A DNA stretch of 64,000 nt from Cotesia glomerata (Eukaryota > Arthropoda > Insecta > Hymenoptera > Braconidae), in the NCBI RefSeq assembly GCF_020080835.1, contig NC_058163.1:9707318-9771317 (forward strand), read 5' to 3'. The notes below the pieces were generated by a model. The model did not search any database. It was not told the DNA's origin and saw only the letters and a program-made list of their open reading frames with translations. Position numbers and translations under genes: made by a program. Positions 34,446 to 45,346 of this stretch are shown in pieces (within the stretch, counting starts at the first letter, position 1; every line of letters begins with the position of its first letter).

Positions 34446-34948
34446 TATGTATGTAAATCTCTCATAACTTTTGAACGGATCATCCGATTCGATCGAAATA
34501 AGCGGCGTTCTGAAGAGTTCCTTTGCTCCTAGAATTTTGATACTAATTTACAGAATTTGAGTCGATCAATTTTGATAAATAAAATAAAATTTCCAAAAAT
34601 TCGTTTTTTTGAAATATCTTTTAAACGGCTGAACCGATCAATTCCAAAAACTAATCAGCTCTTAACCTCAAAAAACCACGTTGATTGCCACCAGCCCGGT
34701 CAAAATCGGTTGATTTGTTCGTGAGATATCGTTGTCGAAAAAAATGTTTTTTTTAGAATTTCTATGAAATTTTTAGTCTGGCCAGTTTACGCTTGAAGAT
34801 TTTTCAAAGAACTCAAAAAACTGCGTTCAATGCCGTAAACCGCGAGAAAATCAGTTAATTCATTCAAAATTTATTGCGGTATTAAAAACGGGGTGAAAAC
34901 AATAACTTCCCGATTTTTGAAAATTTTCAATTTTCTTAGCGGGAAGTT

Positions 34949-35166
34949 AAAAATATTTTTCTTTATCATAATTGATTTGTCATAAAAATTTCAAAAATTG
35001 TCAAATCTCCGTTGATCTCAGTATCATAAAAATTTTATATTTTTGATATTGAAGTTTCAAGTGTTGTAAATTTTTTTTAATTTTAATTTAAATAAAAATT
35101 TAATCCTAATTTTCATCCACTCAAAATTTTTCACTATAATATCAAATATTAATTTTTTTTTTAATA
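34949..35166. other. AT-rich sequence and splice acceptor upstream of WDR70
   Basis: It ends in a polypyrimidine tract and TTTAATATTTCAG (at ~35172), so an upstream 5' UTR exon of WDR70 probably exists but was not found. A partial CTCAGTATCATAA motif near 35020 resembles one end of the small MITE family. Confidence 0.45.
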
Positions 35167-35181
35167 TTTCAGATAAAAAAA

Positions 35182-37068
35182 ATGAAGAAAATAACTTTCG
35201 GAAAGATAACTCTCGCCAAAAGCTCCGTAGCTGAGGATCCTCCAGAACTATCATCATCATCAGGTTTCGGAAGCTTCGGCAAACATGAATCTAAAATAAC
35301 AGAAATGAAAGAAATCCGCCCGGAAGACGATGCAGAAAATGAAGAGCTGCAGAAAGTAATGGGCATGAGCGGGTTTGGAAAGAAAGCTAAAACCTTCGAC
35401 GTCCAAGAAATGATGGAGAACATAACCAAGACACTATCAAAGGCTCCTAAACCCGTTGAAAAGCCTTTAGAATTTTCAGACGACGAGGAAGTAATCGGAC
35501 CTTTGCCCCCTCCAGAGCCTGCTAAGCCGTCCAGATCTACCAAAAATTCTTCAGCCAAGGATTCTTCAGACTCTGAAGACTACAGCTCAGACTCAGAGGA
35601 CGAGGGATCACTCGCTGACAAAATCCCTTGCAGCCACGAAGTTTCCATGACCCACGGAGTAAAAGCTATCACCGCAATAGCAGCAGATCCATCTGGAGCC
35701 CGGCTGGCGTCCGGGTCAGTGGACTACGACGTAAGTTTCTGGGACTTCTCGGGCATGGACTCGTCACTTCGGAGCTTCCGAACCCTCCAGCCTTTTGAGA
35801 ATCACCCAATCAAGTGTCTTCAGTACTCGATGACCGGAGATGTAATCCTAGTTGTCTCTGGAGCCGCTCAAGCGAAGGTTCTTGACCGCGACGGGTTTGA
35901 AAAATGCGAAACTGTGAAGGGGGACCAGTATATAACAGACATGGCGCGAACTAAAGGTCATACAGCAGGTCTAAATTGCGGAGCTTGGCACCCGACCACG
36001 AAAGAAGAATACCTGACCTGTTCCGAGGATGGAACTTGTAGAATCTGGATCCTCTATCGTTCCCGCGACCACAAAGATTTGATAAAATGTCGAGCCTCCA
36101 ATGGGGTAAAAACAATTCCCACAACTTGTAGTTATAGTCGAGATGGCAGCGTCGTCGCTAGCGGGTGCATTGATGGTTCCATCCAGATGTGGGACTGCAG
36201 AAAAACTTTCATCAAACCATCGCTACTTTTGCGCAATGCTCATCAAAGTGGCTCAGAAATATCCAGTCTGAGTTTCTCTTACATCGGAAATCACCTTGCA
36301 ACGCGCTCTTGCGATGATTCGCTTAAGCTGTGGGACCTGAGGGCGTTCAAGGAACCGATCTTCCAAGCAAAGAACTTGTTCTCAAGGTACGACACCACGG
36401 ACTGCATGTTCAGCCCCGACGACTCGATGGTCATCACTGGGGAGTCTCTAGCTAAAGGCCAGACTCACGGTAGGGTCTTGTTTTACGATGCCAAGACCTT
36501 TGATTTGGTTAATGAGATCAAGGTCACTGATTCTCATGTGATTAAGACACTCTGGCACCCCAAGTTGAACCAAATCTTCGTTGGCTGCGGGAACGGGATC
36601 GTTAAGACTTACTACGACGCCAAGAAGAGCATGAGGGGTGCGAAGCTATGTGTGGTAAAGACTAAGCACAAGAAGAACCACATTGAGATGATGTCCACCC
36701 AGCAGATCATTACTCCTCATGCTCTCCCGCTTTTCAGGCAAGATAGGCCCAAGTCTGTGAGGAAGCAGATGGAGAAAGACAGGATGGACCCTGTCAAGTC
36801 CAGGAGACCTGATCTGCCGATCACTTCTGGGCAAGGTGGAAGGGTTGCTTCTTCCGGAGCTACTTTGAGCTCTCATGTTATAAGGAGCATTGGGCTGAGG
36901 AAGAAGGTTGAAGATGATCAAGATCCCCGGGAAGCTATTTTGAAGTATGCGAAGGAAGCTGAGGAAAATCCGTATTGGATTGCGCCAGCTTATAAAAAGA
37001 CTCAGCCGGTCACTATATTTGCTGAGACAGATACAGATGAACCTCCGTCAAAGAAAAATAAAACTTAA
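35182..37068 (+). CDS. WDR70: WD repeat-containing protein 70
   Basis: One coding exon of 628 codons just after a splice acceptor, with ATG in AAAAAATGAAG. The N-terminal ~150 residues are charged and include the WDR70-type motif MGMSGFGKKAKTFDVQEM (about residues 55-75) and an acidic Ser/Asp/Glu stretch near 120-150. The WD40 propeller follows from ~155 to 480 (for example SGSVDYDVSFWD, TCSEDGTCRIW, ASGCIDGSIQMWD, TRSCDDSLKLWDL). The C-terminus is basic and ends with AYKKTQPVTIF and a KKNK motif. Length is close to animal WDR70 (about 650). The family is nuclear and linked to chromatin and DNA-damage responses; molecular detail is not visible here. No frameshift or missing repeat noticed. 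An AATAAA lies downstream near 37300. Confidence 0.93.
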   Translation: MKKITFGKITLAKSSVAEDPPELSSSSGFGSFGKHESKITEMKEIRPEDDAENEELQKVMGMSGFGKKAKTFDVQEMMENITKTLSKAPKPVEKPLEFSDDEEVIGPLPPPEPAKPSRSTKNSSAKDSSDSEDYSSDSEDEGSLADKIPCSHEVSMTHGVKAITAIAADPSGARLASGSVDYDVSFWDFSGMDSSLRSFRTLQPFENHPIKCLQYSMTGDVILVVSGAAQAKVLDRDGFEKCETVKGDQYITDMARTKGHTAGLNCGAWHPTTKEEYLTCSEDGTCRIWILYRSRDHKDLIKCRASNGVKTIPTTCSYSRDGSVVASGCIDGSIQMWDCRKTFIKPSLLLRNAHQSGSEISSLSFSYIGNHLATRSCDDSLKLWDLRAFKEPIFQAKNLFSRYDTTDCMFSPDDSMVITGESLAKGQTHGRVLFYDAKTFDLVNEIKVTDSHVIKTLWHPKLNQIFVGCGNGIVKTYYDAKKSMRGAKLCVVKTKHKKNHIEMMSTQQIITPHALPLFRQDRPKSVRKQMEKDRMDPVKSRRPDLPITSGQGGRVASSGATLSSHVIRSIGLRKKVEDDQDPREAILKYAKEAEENPYWIAPAYKKTQPVTIFAETDTDEPPSKKNKT

Positions 37069-37179
37069 GGGAAGGTGTAGCAAGTTTTTTAATTAATATA
37101 GAAATTCTAGCAATATGATTGTGGTTTTTGGAAGTAAAATTAATAAGTTTGTTTTTTAAAAAATTTTAATATAATTTTA

Positions 37180-37374
37180 TGACACTGAAATTAGCACACT
37201 TGAAATTTTTTTTTTTTTATAGATAAATAAACTTGAAAATTATTTTTGAAAAATTTCATTTGTAATTTCTTAGAGCTACTAAAGATGACATTTTTTAAAT
37301 AAAGTTTTGCTAGTATAATTTATCTGTTAAAAAAGTTATAGGAATTATTAGATGTTTATTAATTTCAGTATCAT
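37180..37374. mobile_element. Small palindromic MITE, copy near WDR70 3' end
   Basis: Starts TGACACTGAAATTAGCACAC and ends TTAATTTCAGTATCA. Same family as 3535-3716. Confidence 0.6.
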
Positions 37375-37845
37375 CTGATTTTATTGAATATTAATTTATT
37401 ATAATTGTAATTTTTTAGTTTCACAGTTAATGATAGTTCAATCCATAAAAATATTGAGGATTTTTTTCTTAACAACTATATTTCTATTTTTTCTTAAGTT
37501 CATCAAAAATAGAATAATTTTTAATTATGACTCCACAATAAAATAGAAAAATTTAATAGAAAAAAATGTTTCGTTTTTTTATGCAAAAAATGGTGACCGT
37601 GAAAATGAAAAATGATCTAACGGAACTTATGAAACATTTGGCTGGTACATAATTCTTATCAGATTCGTACGAGAGTTTCATACTTATTCTTTAGAAAATG
37701 TTTGTGGTCAAGTTTGAAAAAAAGCAAAATCCATCGATTAGTTTAGAAATTACAATAATTGAGAAATTGAAAAAATGCTAAAAAATTACATTTTCGTAAG
37801 TTATTTTTCAAATAACTTTTGATTCTAATAATTTATTGAATTTCA

Positions 37846-37955
37846 TGACAATGAAATTGAAAGACACTTGAAGATTTTTTTTGTGTGGCTTCTAAATTTT
37901 GAAAAATTTTTAGAAATTTCTCTAAATTATCAGATGTTTCTCAACTTCAGTATCA
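37846..37955. mobile_element. Small palindromic MITE, short diverged copy
   Basis: Starts TGACAATGAAATTGAAAGAC and ends AGATGTTTCTCAACTTCAGT; the termini match the family loosely. Confidence 0.45.
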
Positions 37956-39925
37956 ATGAGTTTCTTTAAATTTGACCTGAAAGTTCATTGAGTAGGCTTC
38001 AATTTTCATGTAATTTCATTCTAGACCGAAAATTGCCTACTCATCTATGAGTATTTGATTGAAATTTCTATTTTAATTATTTATTTTTGATTTCAATAAT
38101 TTTTTTTAAAGATAAAAAAAATTAAGTTTTCTATTTCTTCAATTGATTATATTGCTAAAATTTTAGAATTAATTAACAAACAATTTTCTAATATTTCCTG
38201 TTATAATACAACTTAAGAAAATTGTTATTATTCTAAGTTCTATACTTAATAATTAGAACAATAAATGTACATAAAATTAAATTTATTAAGTCTAGCTTAT
38301 CAATTAATTTAAATACTTAGATGATAAAAAAATTAATTTTTCATTTTTAATAAGATTGCCAATATTGCAACAGATTTTAGTTGTCAATCCATTAAGGTTC
38401 TGAAAAGTCATTGACTAGAGAATTTATGAAAATGTGGGTAAAACATGTTTTAGGAAAATAATTTCTGTTTTAAGTGAAAAATGAGTTGTCTAAACAGTTT
38501 GAATAATTATCGAGTTAGCTGTTAGGTATACTCAAAATAAATCGAATATCTGGTGGCTAAAAATAAAGATATTTAAATATAAAAGGGTTGTAAGGGCTAA
38601 AAATACTGAATGGGAAAAACATATGGCGCTTAGTTATTTTTACTTTTCACGCATTTAATTTTTTTTGTAATTTTATTTATATTTACAAAAGTGTTTAATT
38701 TTTTATAATAAATATAAACTAAAAAAAAAATCAGTTATAAAAGTGATATGTTAATAATTGCGATGATTTTTTGTAAAAATAAAAAATTCAATAATTTATA
38801 ATTAAAATTGATGTAAAATACTCATAAAATTTTTTTTCATAAATAAGTTGTATAAAAAGAAGAAATCTTAAAAACTGCTCATGTAAAAAATTATAATAAA
38901 TTTTTTAGTAAGTTATTTACTAAAAATTAGTTTTTTTTTTAAAGACAAATTTTTTAATAACTACAGTTTATTTATTAAAATTATTTTTAATGTATAAAAT
39001 AATTTTTTCATTAGTTTTAATTTTATAATTTTGTTAAAAACTTAAAAAAATTATTGTAATTTTTGTGATAGGTTTTAGAGACAACATTTTCAATAATTAT
39101 AATTTATTTTTCAAAATTATTTATTTTTGAAAAATTAATTAGACCTAGAAAGATATTTAAAAAAAATTGCATTTATAACTTTTTAGAGCTTCTAAAGATA
39201 GAATTTAAATAAATTTTTCTAGTCAATTTGTTTGTTAAAAAAATTCTAAAAATTATCAGATGTCTCGCAAAAATTATTTTTTATTTGAAAATAAATAATT
39301 TTTTAATTAATTAAAGTTTTATAAATCTATAAAAGAAGAAATTTAAATCTTCCTGGTAAAAAAGGAAAAAATATTGATTTTTAAAAAAGCAGCTGCGCTC
39401 CCGCCCTCTACAAATGAAATCGCCCCCTACAACGTACCTTCTCACTTGCCTAAAAAAAGAAACAAGCTGACAAGCACTATTAACGACAGCGACACACACG
39501 AATAAGTCGGGGGAGGTAGTATCTGTACTACTAACTGTTATTTGTGTGTTACACATTAGAGAAAAAAACATAAAACTACCTCCTAGTCAACAAAAAGATA
39601 AAACCCTCCAGCACAATATCCTCGACGGCTTCCAGATTAAACTTTTAAAGCTGGTGTGTGAAGGTAAAAGGTGCAGTGTTTACTCCAGTGACTCAATCCA
39701 TTATCAAGAAAGAATTTCTAATGTTATCTGGTCATTAGCCGTCATTAAAAAATCGTTTCATACATTAACAAAAAAAAACGCAACGCAGCATTTAAATGTC
39801 CATTTAAAAAAAAACTCCTCACCTGACACATCTACTAAATTTTAAAATAAAAATCTAAATAAATTTTTTAATATTTAAATTTCATTTGTAAGTGATTTTA
39901 CAACTTAATAAAATTATTTTTTCAG

Positions 39926-40020
39926 ATAATAAATATACTGTTGCGACAAAACGTTTGATTTGACGTTAATAAAAAAGTGTAATGACTTTGAGGTTAAGTT
40001 TTTAAAAAGTTTTAACAATA
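39926..40020 (+). promoter_or_regulatory. fzr: 5' UTR part of the first fzr coding exon
   Basis: Follows acceptor TTTTTTCAG ending at 39925 and reaches the ATG at 40021. No upstream ATG in good context noticed. Confidence 0.6.
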
Positions 40021-42693
40021 ATGTATCACCACGAGTACGAGAAGCGTTTGTTGAAGCCAACGGATATCAGCAATCACCAGAACACCAACGTGATCAACAA
40101 CGCTCAGAAGAAGCCCTCGATCATCACCTTCAACAGCATTAACATGTCCCCGTCCTCGACTTATATTTCGCCGTCAAAGTCCACCACCAGCTATGATCGT
40201 TTCATTCCAATGCGTTCAGGTAATTAGAGTTTCTTAATAAATTTATAAATTTTATTTCTTTCAAAAGTTGCAGAAATAATATATTATTTTTGTATAAAAA
40301 AATTTTCAATAACAATAAAAAAATATATAAAAATTTTCATAGAAATTTTTAATTTTATGCATCAAATTTTAAATAATTTATTCGTTTAAATAAAAAAATT
40401 ATCAGATATTAACTGTTTTACATTTTTATTCATCAATGTACAATGGAGTAATGTAAATGTAACTTTTTAAGTAAATAATGATACTGAAATTAGCATCAGG
40501 TAATTTTTAGGACTTTTTAGCAGACAAATTATAATTTAAAAAAATAATTCGTAATGTGGAAATTTAAAAAAGTTTATGATCAAAATTTTTTTTATATTTT
40601 CTGAGTACTAATTAGTTTTTTAAATAAAATAAAAAAGCTGTCGGATGCCTGCTGACTAAAATTTTATTCTGCCCCTATTTCAGGCATGTGTATTAAATCG
40701 ATTTTTGAAAAATAAATAATCATGCTGACTTGTCACAGTTTTTTTAATTATTTCACTAAAACGAAACATTAATATTTTATTAAGGTAATTAGGTCGTCGG
40801 TTATTTAGTAATAAGTTACTGTGTCGCAATACTATTATTTTTAATTTTTTGTCATGTTACGCTGATTGAAATTTTCGTCGGGTTGAAAACGGTAGTTGTT
40901 TAGTTTCATGGTAGCATATTTTTTTTTTCATAAAAAAAAAAAAATCACAAAATTAATATCTAATAAATAAAAATTAAAAAAATATGTAATTTTTCAATAA
41001 AAAATTTAATTATCATTTTTAGACTCTAAAATATTTTAGACCGTGAATCTATACAATAACCTCGAAAAAGAATTGTAATTATAAAAGTTATTTTTTTTTA
41101 TCATTAAAAATTGAAATATTTAAAATTATAATTCAAAACTTTATGAAAAAATGTAATTATGAAAATTAATTTCTTATCTTTAAAAATTGAAAAACATTTA
41201 AAATAATTATTCAAAACTTGATAAAAAAGATTTAAATATAAAAATTATTTTTTTACTAAAAAAAATTAAAACTTATACAATAATAATTCAAAACAACAAA
41301 AATATTTCATACTAAAGTAAAAAAAAAATATAAATTACTATCTAAAAACTACATTACTAATTAAATCTCCCATCTCGCAGGTAACAACTGGCACACGACC
41401 TTCTCAATGATATCCGAGTCCTCCCGAAACAGCTTGATCAACAAGAAAAGTACGCGAGAAAACGGGGAAGGAAACCGTGATGGCATAGCGTACTCATCTC
41501 TTTTAAAAAACGAGCTCCTTGGAGCGAGTATCGAAGACGTCAAAAACCAAACAGAGGATCGAGGAAACTACTCCTCCTCAATCCTCCAGGGCAAGAACCT
41601 CTTCAAGTACTCAACGCCTACAAAAGAACGTACCCTGGACAGCAGTTCACCGTACTCACTCTCCCCCTTGAGCGCAAAGAGCCAAAAATTGCTTCGGTCC
41701 CCCCGTAAGACCACCAGAAAAATCTCCCGAATCCCGTTCAAGGTTCTCGACGCCCCGGAGTTACAGGACGACTTCTACCTGAACCTGGTCGACTGGTCCT
41801 CGCAAAACGTGCTAAGTGTCGGTCTAGGAAGTTGCGTTTACCTCTGGTCAGCCTGCACCAGCCAAGTGACCCGGCTCTGCGACCTGTCTGGAGATGGCAA
41901 CAGCGTCACCTCAGTCGCCTGGAACGAAAGAGGAAACTTAGTGGCAGTAGGGACCAACAGCGGGTACATCCAGGTCTGGGACGTCGCTGTCAACAAGCAG
42001 GTAGCCAAACTCCAAGGGCACAGCGCTCGGGTAGGAGCTCTGGCCTGGAATGGTGAAATTCTCTCTTCTGGAAGTCGCGATAGATTAATTTTGCAGCGAG
42101 ACGTCAGGACTCCTTGTGTCGTAAGCGAGCGAAGACTGGGAGCTCATCGCCAGGAGGTCTGTGGCCTGAAGTGGTCCCCAGACAACCAGTACTTGGCCTC
42201 CGGGGGCAACGACAACAGACTCTACGTCTGGAATCTTCATTCTCTGACTCCGGTTCAGACTTACACGGAACACCTGGCCGCGGTGAAGGCCATCGCCTGG
42301 TCTCCGCACCATCACGGGCTCCTGGCCTCCGGGGGAGGAACTGCTGACAGATGCATCAGGTTTTGGAACACATTGACTGGCCAGCCGATGCAGTGTGTAG
42401 ACACTGGCAGCCAGGTCTGCAATCTAGCCTGGAGTAAACACAGCTCCGAGCTGGTCAGCACTCACGGGTACTCCCAGAATCAGATACTCGTGTGGAAGTA
42501 CCCCAGCTTGACTCAGGTCGCCAAACTCACTGGACACTCCTACCGCGTGCTTTACTTGGCGATGAGTCCCGATGGAGAAGCTATTGTTACTGGGGCTGGA
42601 GACGAGACTCTCAGATTCTGGAATGTCTTCAGCAAAGCTAGAAGTCAGAAGGAAAATAAATCCGGGCTTAATTTGTTTACTAGTATCCGATAG
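40021..42693 (+). CDS. fzr: Fizzy-related protein (Cdh1), APC/C activator; join 40021-40219, 41381-42693
   Basis: Two coding exons give 503 codons. Exon 1 (after a UTR acceptor at 39925) ends with donor GTAATTAG at 40220; exon 2 follows CATCTCGCAG. The splice falls inside a Gly codon just after the C-box (DRFIPMR, about residues 59-65). The N-terminal half is basic and Ser-rich, as expected for CDK-regulated Cdh1 (for example SPYSLSPLSAK, RKTTRKISRIPFKVLDAPEL). Seven WD repeats span ~175-485 (VYLWSACTSQVTRL, IQVWDV, LYVWNLHS, IRFWNTLTG, ILVWKYPS, LRFWNVFS). The RVL motif is in HSYRVLYLAMSPDG and the protein ends in the Ile-Arg tail (TSIR) that docks on the APC/C. Cdh1 recruits D-box and KEN substrates in late mitosis and G1. 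The protein length is typical. Intron 1 (40220-41380) carries a small MITE. Confidence 0.96.
40479..40660. mobile_element. Small palindromic MITE in fzr intron 1
   Basis: Left end TGATACTGAAATTAGCATCA; the right end is degraded (GGATGCCTGCTGACTAAAAT). Family as at 3535-3716. Confidence 0.45.
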
Positions 42694-45346
42694 ATATTTT
42701 TGTATTTTTTTTTCTTTTTTCGTTTGTATATATTTATTAATATATAATATTTTATTGTTAAGGGGTTGTTTTTTCTTTGGTGTAAGCGCGAGATTTTTAT
42801 TTTACACTGCAATCTTTTTTTTTTTTTTTATTGTGAGTGCTGCTGAGCCTGCAATCTGAGTGTTTGTGCAATAAGTAAGTTTTTTAAGCTTTTGCTGATT
42901 AGTTTGGGCGAGAATTCGTGACTAGGTTTTTTTGGTGGAAATATTTCATGGAATAATATCCTGTTTACTTTTTTTTTTTTTTTTTTTTTTTAAACAGGTA
43001 TTATTTTATTTGAAATTCTTGTATGAAAAAAATTGCTGGAAAATTACTTATTAATTTAATAATTAATACTGAAATTCTTTTTTTTTTTTTTTGAAAGAAG
43101 ATATATAAATTGTAATTTTTTCTATTTGATTTATTTAATCAAATTATACTAAAAGTATGTAATTTTTTACTTAATTTATGGGTAAAATCTGGGAGTTGAT
43201 TAAAACTTTTCATTAAAATGATTATTATTTTATTGAATATTTTTGTATTAAAAAAAGAAGTTGAAAAATTACAATTTGAAAAAATTAGTACTGAAATTAT
43301 TTTTCATTTCTTCTTAAAAGAAAAAAGTTACAATTGTAATTTTTTTGTAAGTAAATTGGATTAAGTTAATGTAATTTTTCAACTATTTTCGGGGAGTTGA
43401 TTAAAATTTTTTTGCTTAATATCGCATTACATGTACTATAAAAGCTTAATTTAACAAAAATTAAATTCAAGTAATTATTAAATCAATTGTTCAAACTATG
43501 GTTTGGAAAATATCTAAAAAAGAAAATTTGAATTGAATTATATTGATGTTTATTTAAAAATTTGAGTTTTTAGAAATATTTGAAAAATTAAATAATTAAA
43601 GTGAAATTATAATCTTACTGATTTTTCAGTTTTGATAATTATTTTCTGGGCAGATACAATGCATTATAATCAATTTAAAAAATTGAAAGCTAAATAAAAG
43701 TGTAAAAAAATTATCTTTTAAAAGCGTACTAAATTTTATCGTGTTAAAACGAATCTCGAAAAAAATTTCCAGGTCATTCCAAGTGTGTAAATTGATTACC
43801 TGAATTTTTTACATGGGCCCAGAAATGATTTTTCATTAAAAATTCTTGAATGAATTCTATTAAATAAAAAATAAAATTTTTTAAAGTTTGCTTTCCAGAA
43901 GGTAATTTATATAATTTATAAAATAACTTTCATATAATGTAAATAGTTTTAAAAAAGAGCCTAATTTAAAAGTCAGATGTAAGGATAAAATTTTCTACAC
44001 TGATAGAGAGACGCTTTACCTGGATATCCAGTAGAGTTTCTTATCTCGGCACCAGATTTCTGTTAAATGTTTTTGGTCCTTACAATTTAAAAGAAAATCG
44101 TCACCAATCTTTTGACCGATCGTAAATTAAAAAAATACGTATGATAATTTTTTTGTCGAAAACTTGGCAGGCTACTCAGTGATTAATATTGATTATAGTG
44201 TATTGTCAAATAATAATAATAATAATTTATAAAAAAATTCAACAGAATTATCAATCAGAAAAAAATGTAAACTTGAAGAAAATTAATTTATTTAAAATTT
44301 TCTTCAGTTGAATTAATTTTAAGTAAATAAAAAAAAATATATATAAGTAGTCACTATTGTTTGAAATTCGATTTTTATGCAGGCAAGTCAATGACTTAAG
44401 AAAAAAATGAATTGAAATAATTATAAAAAAATATATTATATATAAATATACAAATAAGATAAATGAATTATAAAAGAAGAAAAAAAATATTAACTAATAT
44501 AAAGGCTGTTTATATTGCTACAAAGTCAAAAATTTTTTTTAATCATAAGGTAGCATTGTAATTTAATATTTTTAGATATTTTATTAATTATCAAACATGT
44601 GTTTGATTGATTAATAGATATTATAGTAATTATCAATTATCGAATTCGAAGTAACTTTACTTTAAGTTAAATATAAAGATAACTACTAAACGTCATTTTT
44701 GTACAAATATTAAAATTATTAATATAGACAAATATGGGTTTAGGGTTTGAGAAATATAAATATTTTAAAATAAAAAAGCCGGTAAAAATATATACCTAAT
44801 TTTTTTTTCAATAAAATTGAAATAAAATCATTTTTTTTTTTACTTTAAAAATTATTTTCTATTTTTTTTTTGTTAATTGTTTTAAAAAAATATTTTTTAT
44901 TTATTTAGTGTGAAACGTTAGATTACTAAATAGGAAAAATAATTCAATTGATCATGTCTATAATTTTTTGTTCGATTAATTATATAAATATAATTATCAA
45001 TTAATTAATTTAATTATAAGAATGTTTGATAGAAATAAAATAAATGAAAAATTAATAATTCGTTTCTCTTAACCCATTGTTAAACCTTTAGGTTCTTATA
45101 TTTATCAATTTCAGGGTGAATTTTAAGATTCCACAAAAAGTTTGTATTGAAAAATTTATTCACTCATTGTAACTAAAATTACATTACAAAAAGTATTGAC
45201 CGTAAGACAAAAGAATTTCGGTGTATTTACAATGTGAAAGAATTCTAGAGTTCTTATGAAAAAAAAAAGAATAATTTTTATCCTTAATAATAAAAAAAAA
45301 TATATAATATAGTTAATTATAATCAATATATTTATCAAAAATAAAA
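42694..45346. other. Convergent intergenic region fzr / NOP58
   Basis: AT-rich with long T and A runs. It holds the 3' ends of both genes (AATAAA-type signals in several places). No gene or repeat of note. Confidence 0.5.

Larger units (their letters stand above)
30077..34948 (-). mobile_element. TG-core copy rebuilt as an inverted duplication
   Basis: It starts with the reverse of the family 3' end (ACGGTTGACCCTAAAGGCC) and finishes with the reverse of its 5' end (TTTCTTAGCGGGAAGTT). Between them, 30300-30786 plus 30787-31378 is repeated inverted as 34887-34442 plus 33597-33008. The right arm differs by carrying an extra non-LTR fragment (33643-34353) in its TG tract. Arms are nearly identical for about 1 kb in total. 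Confidence 0.75.
37069..39925. other. Intergenic AT-rich region before fizzy-related
   Basis: Contains two small MITEs (listed). A GC-richer island at 39390-39670 is a candidate promoter or first non-coding exon of fzr, with a possible donor GAAGGTAAAA near 39660. Nothing else recognised. Confidence 0.45.

Noticed and set aside
39546..39845. 99-codon frame upstream of fzr
   Set aside because: Low-complexity Lys-rich translation in a region better read as fzr promoter or 5' UTR; no homology recognised.
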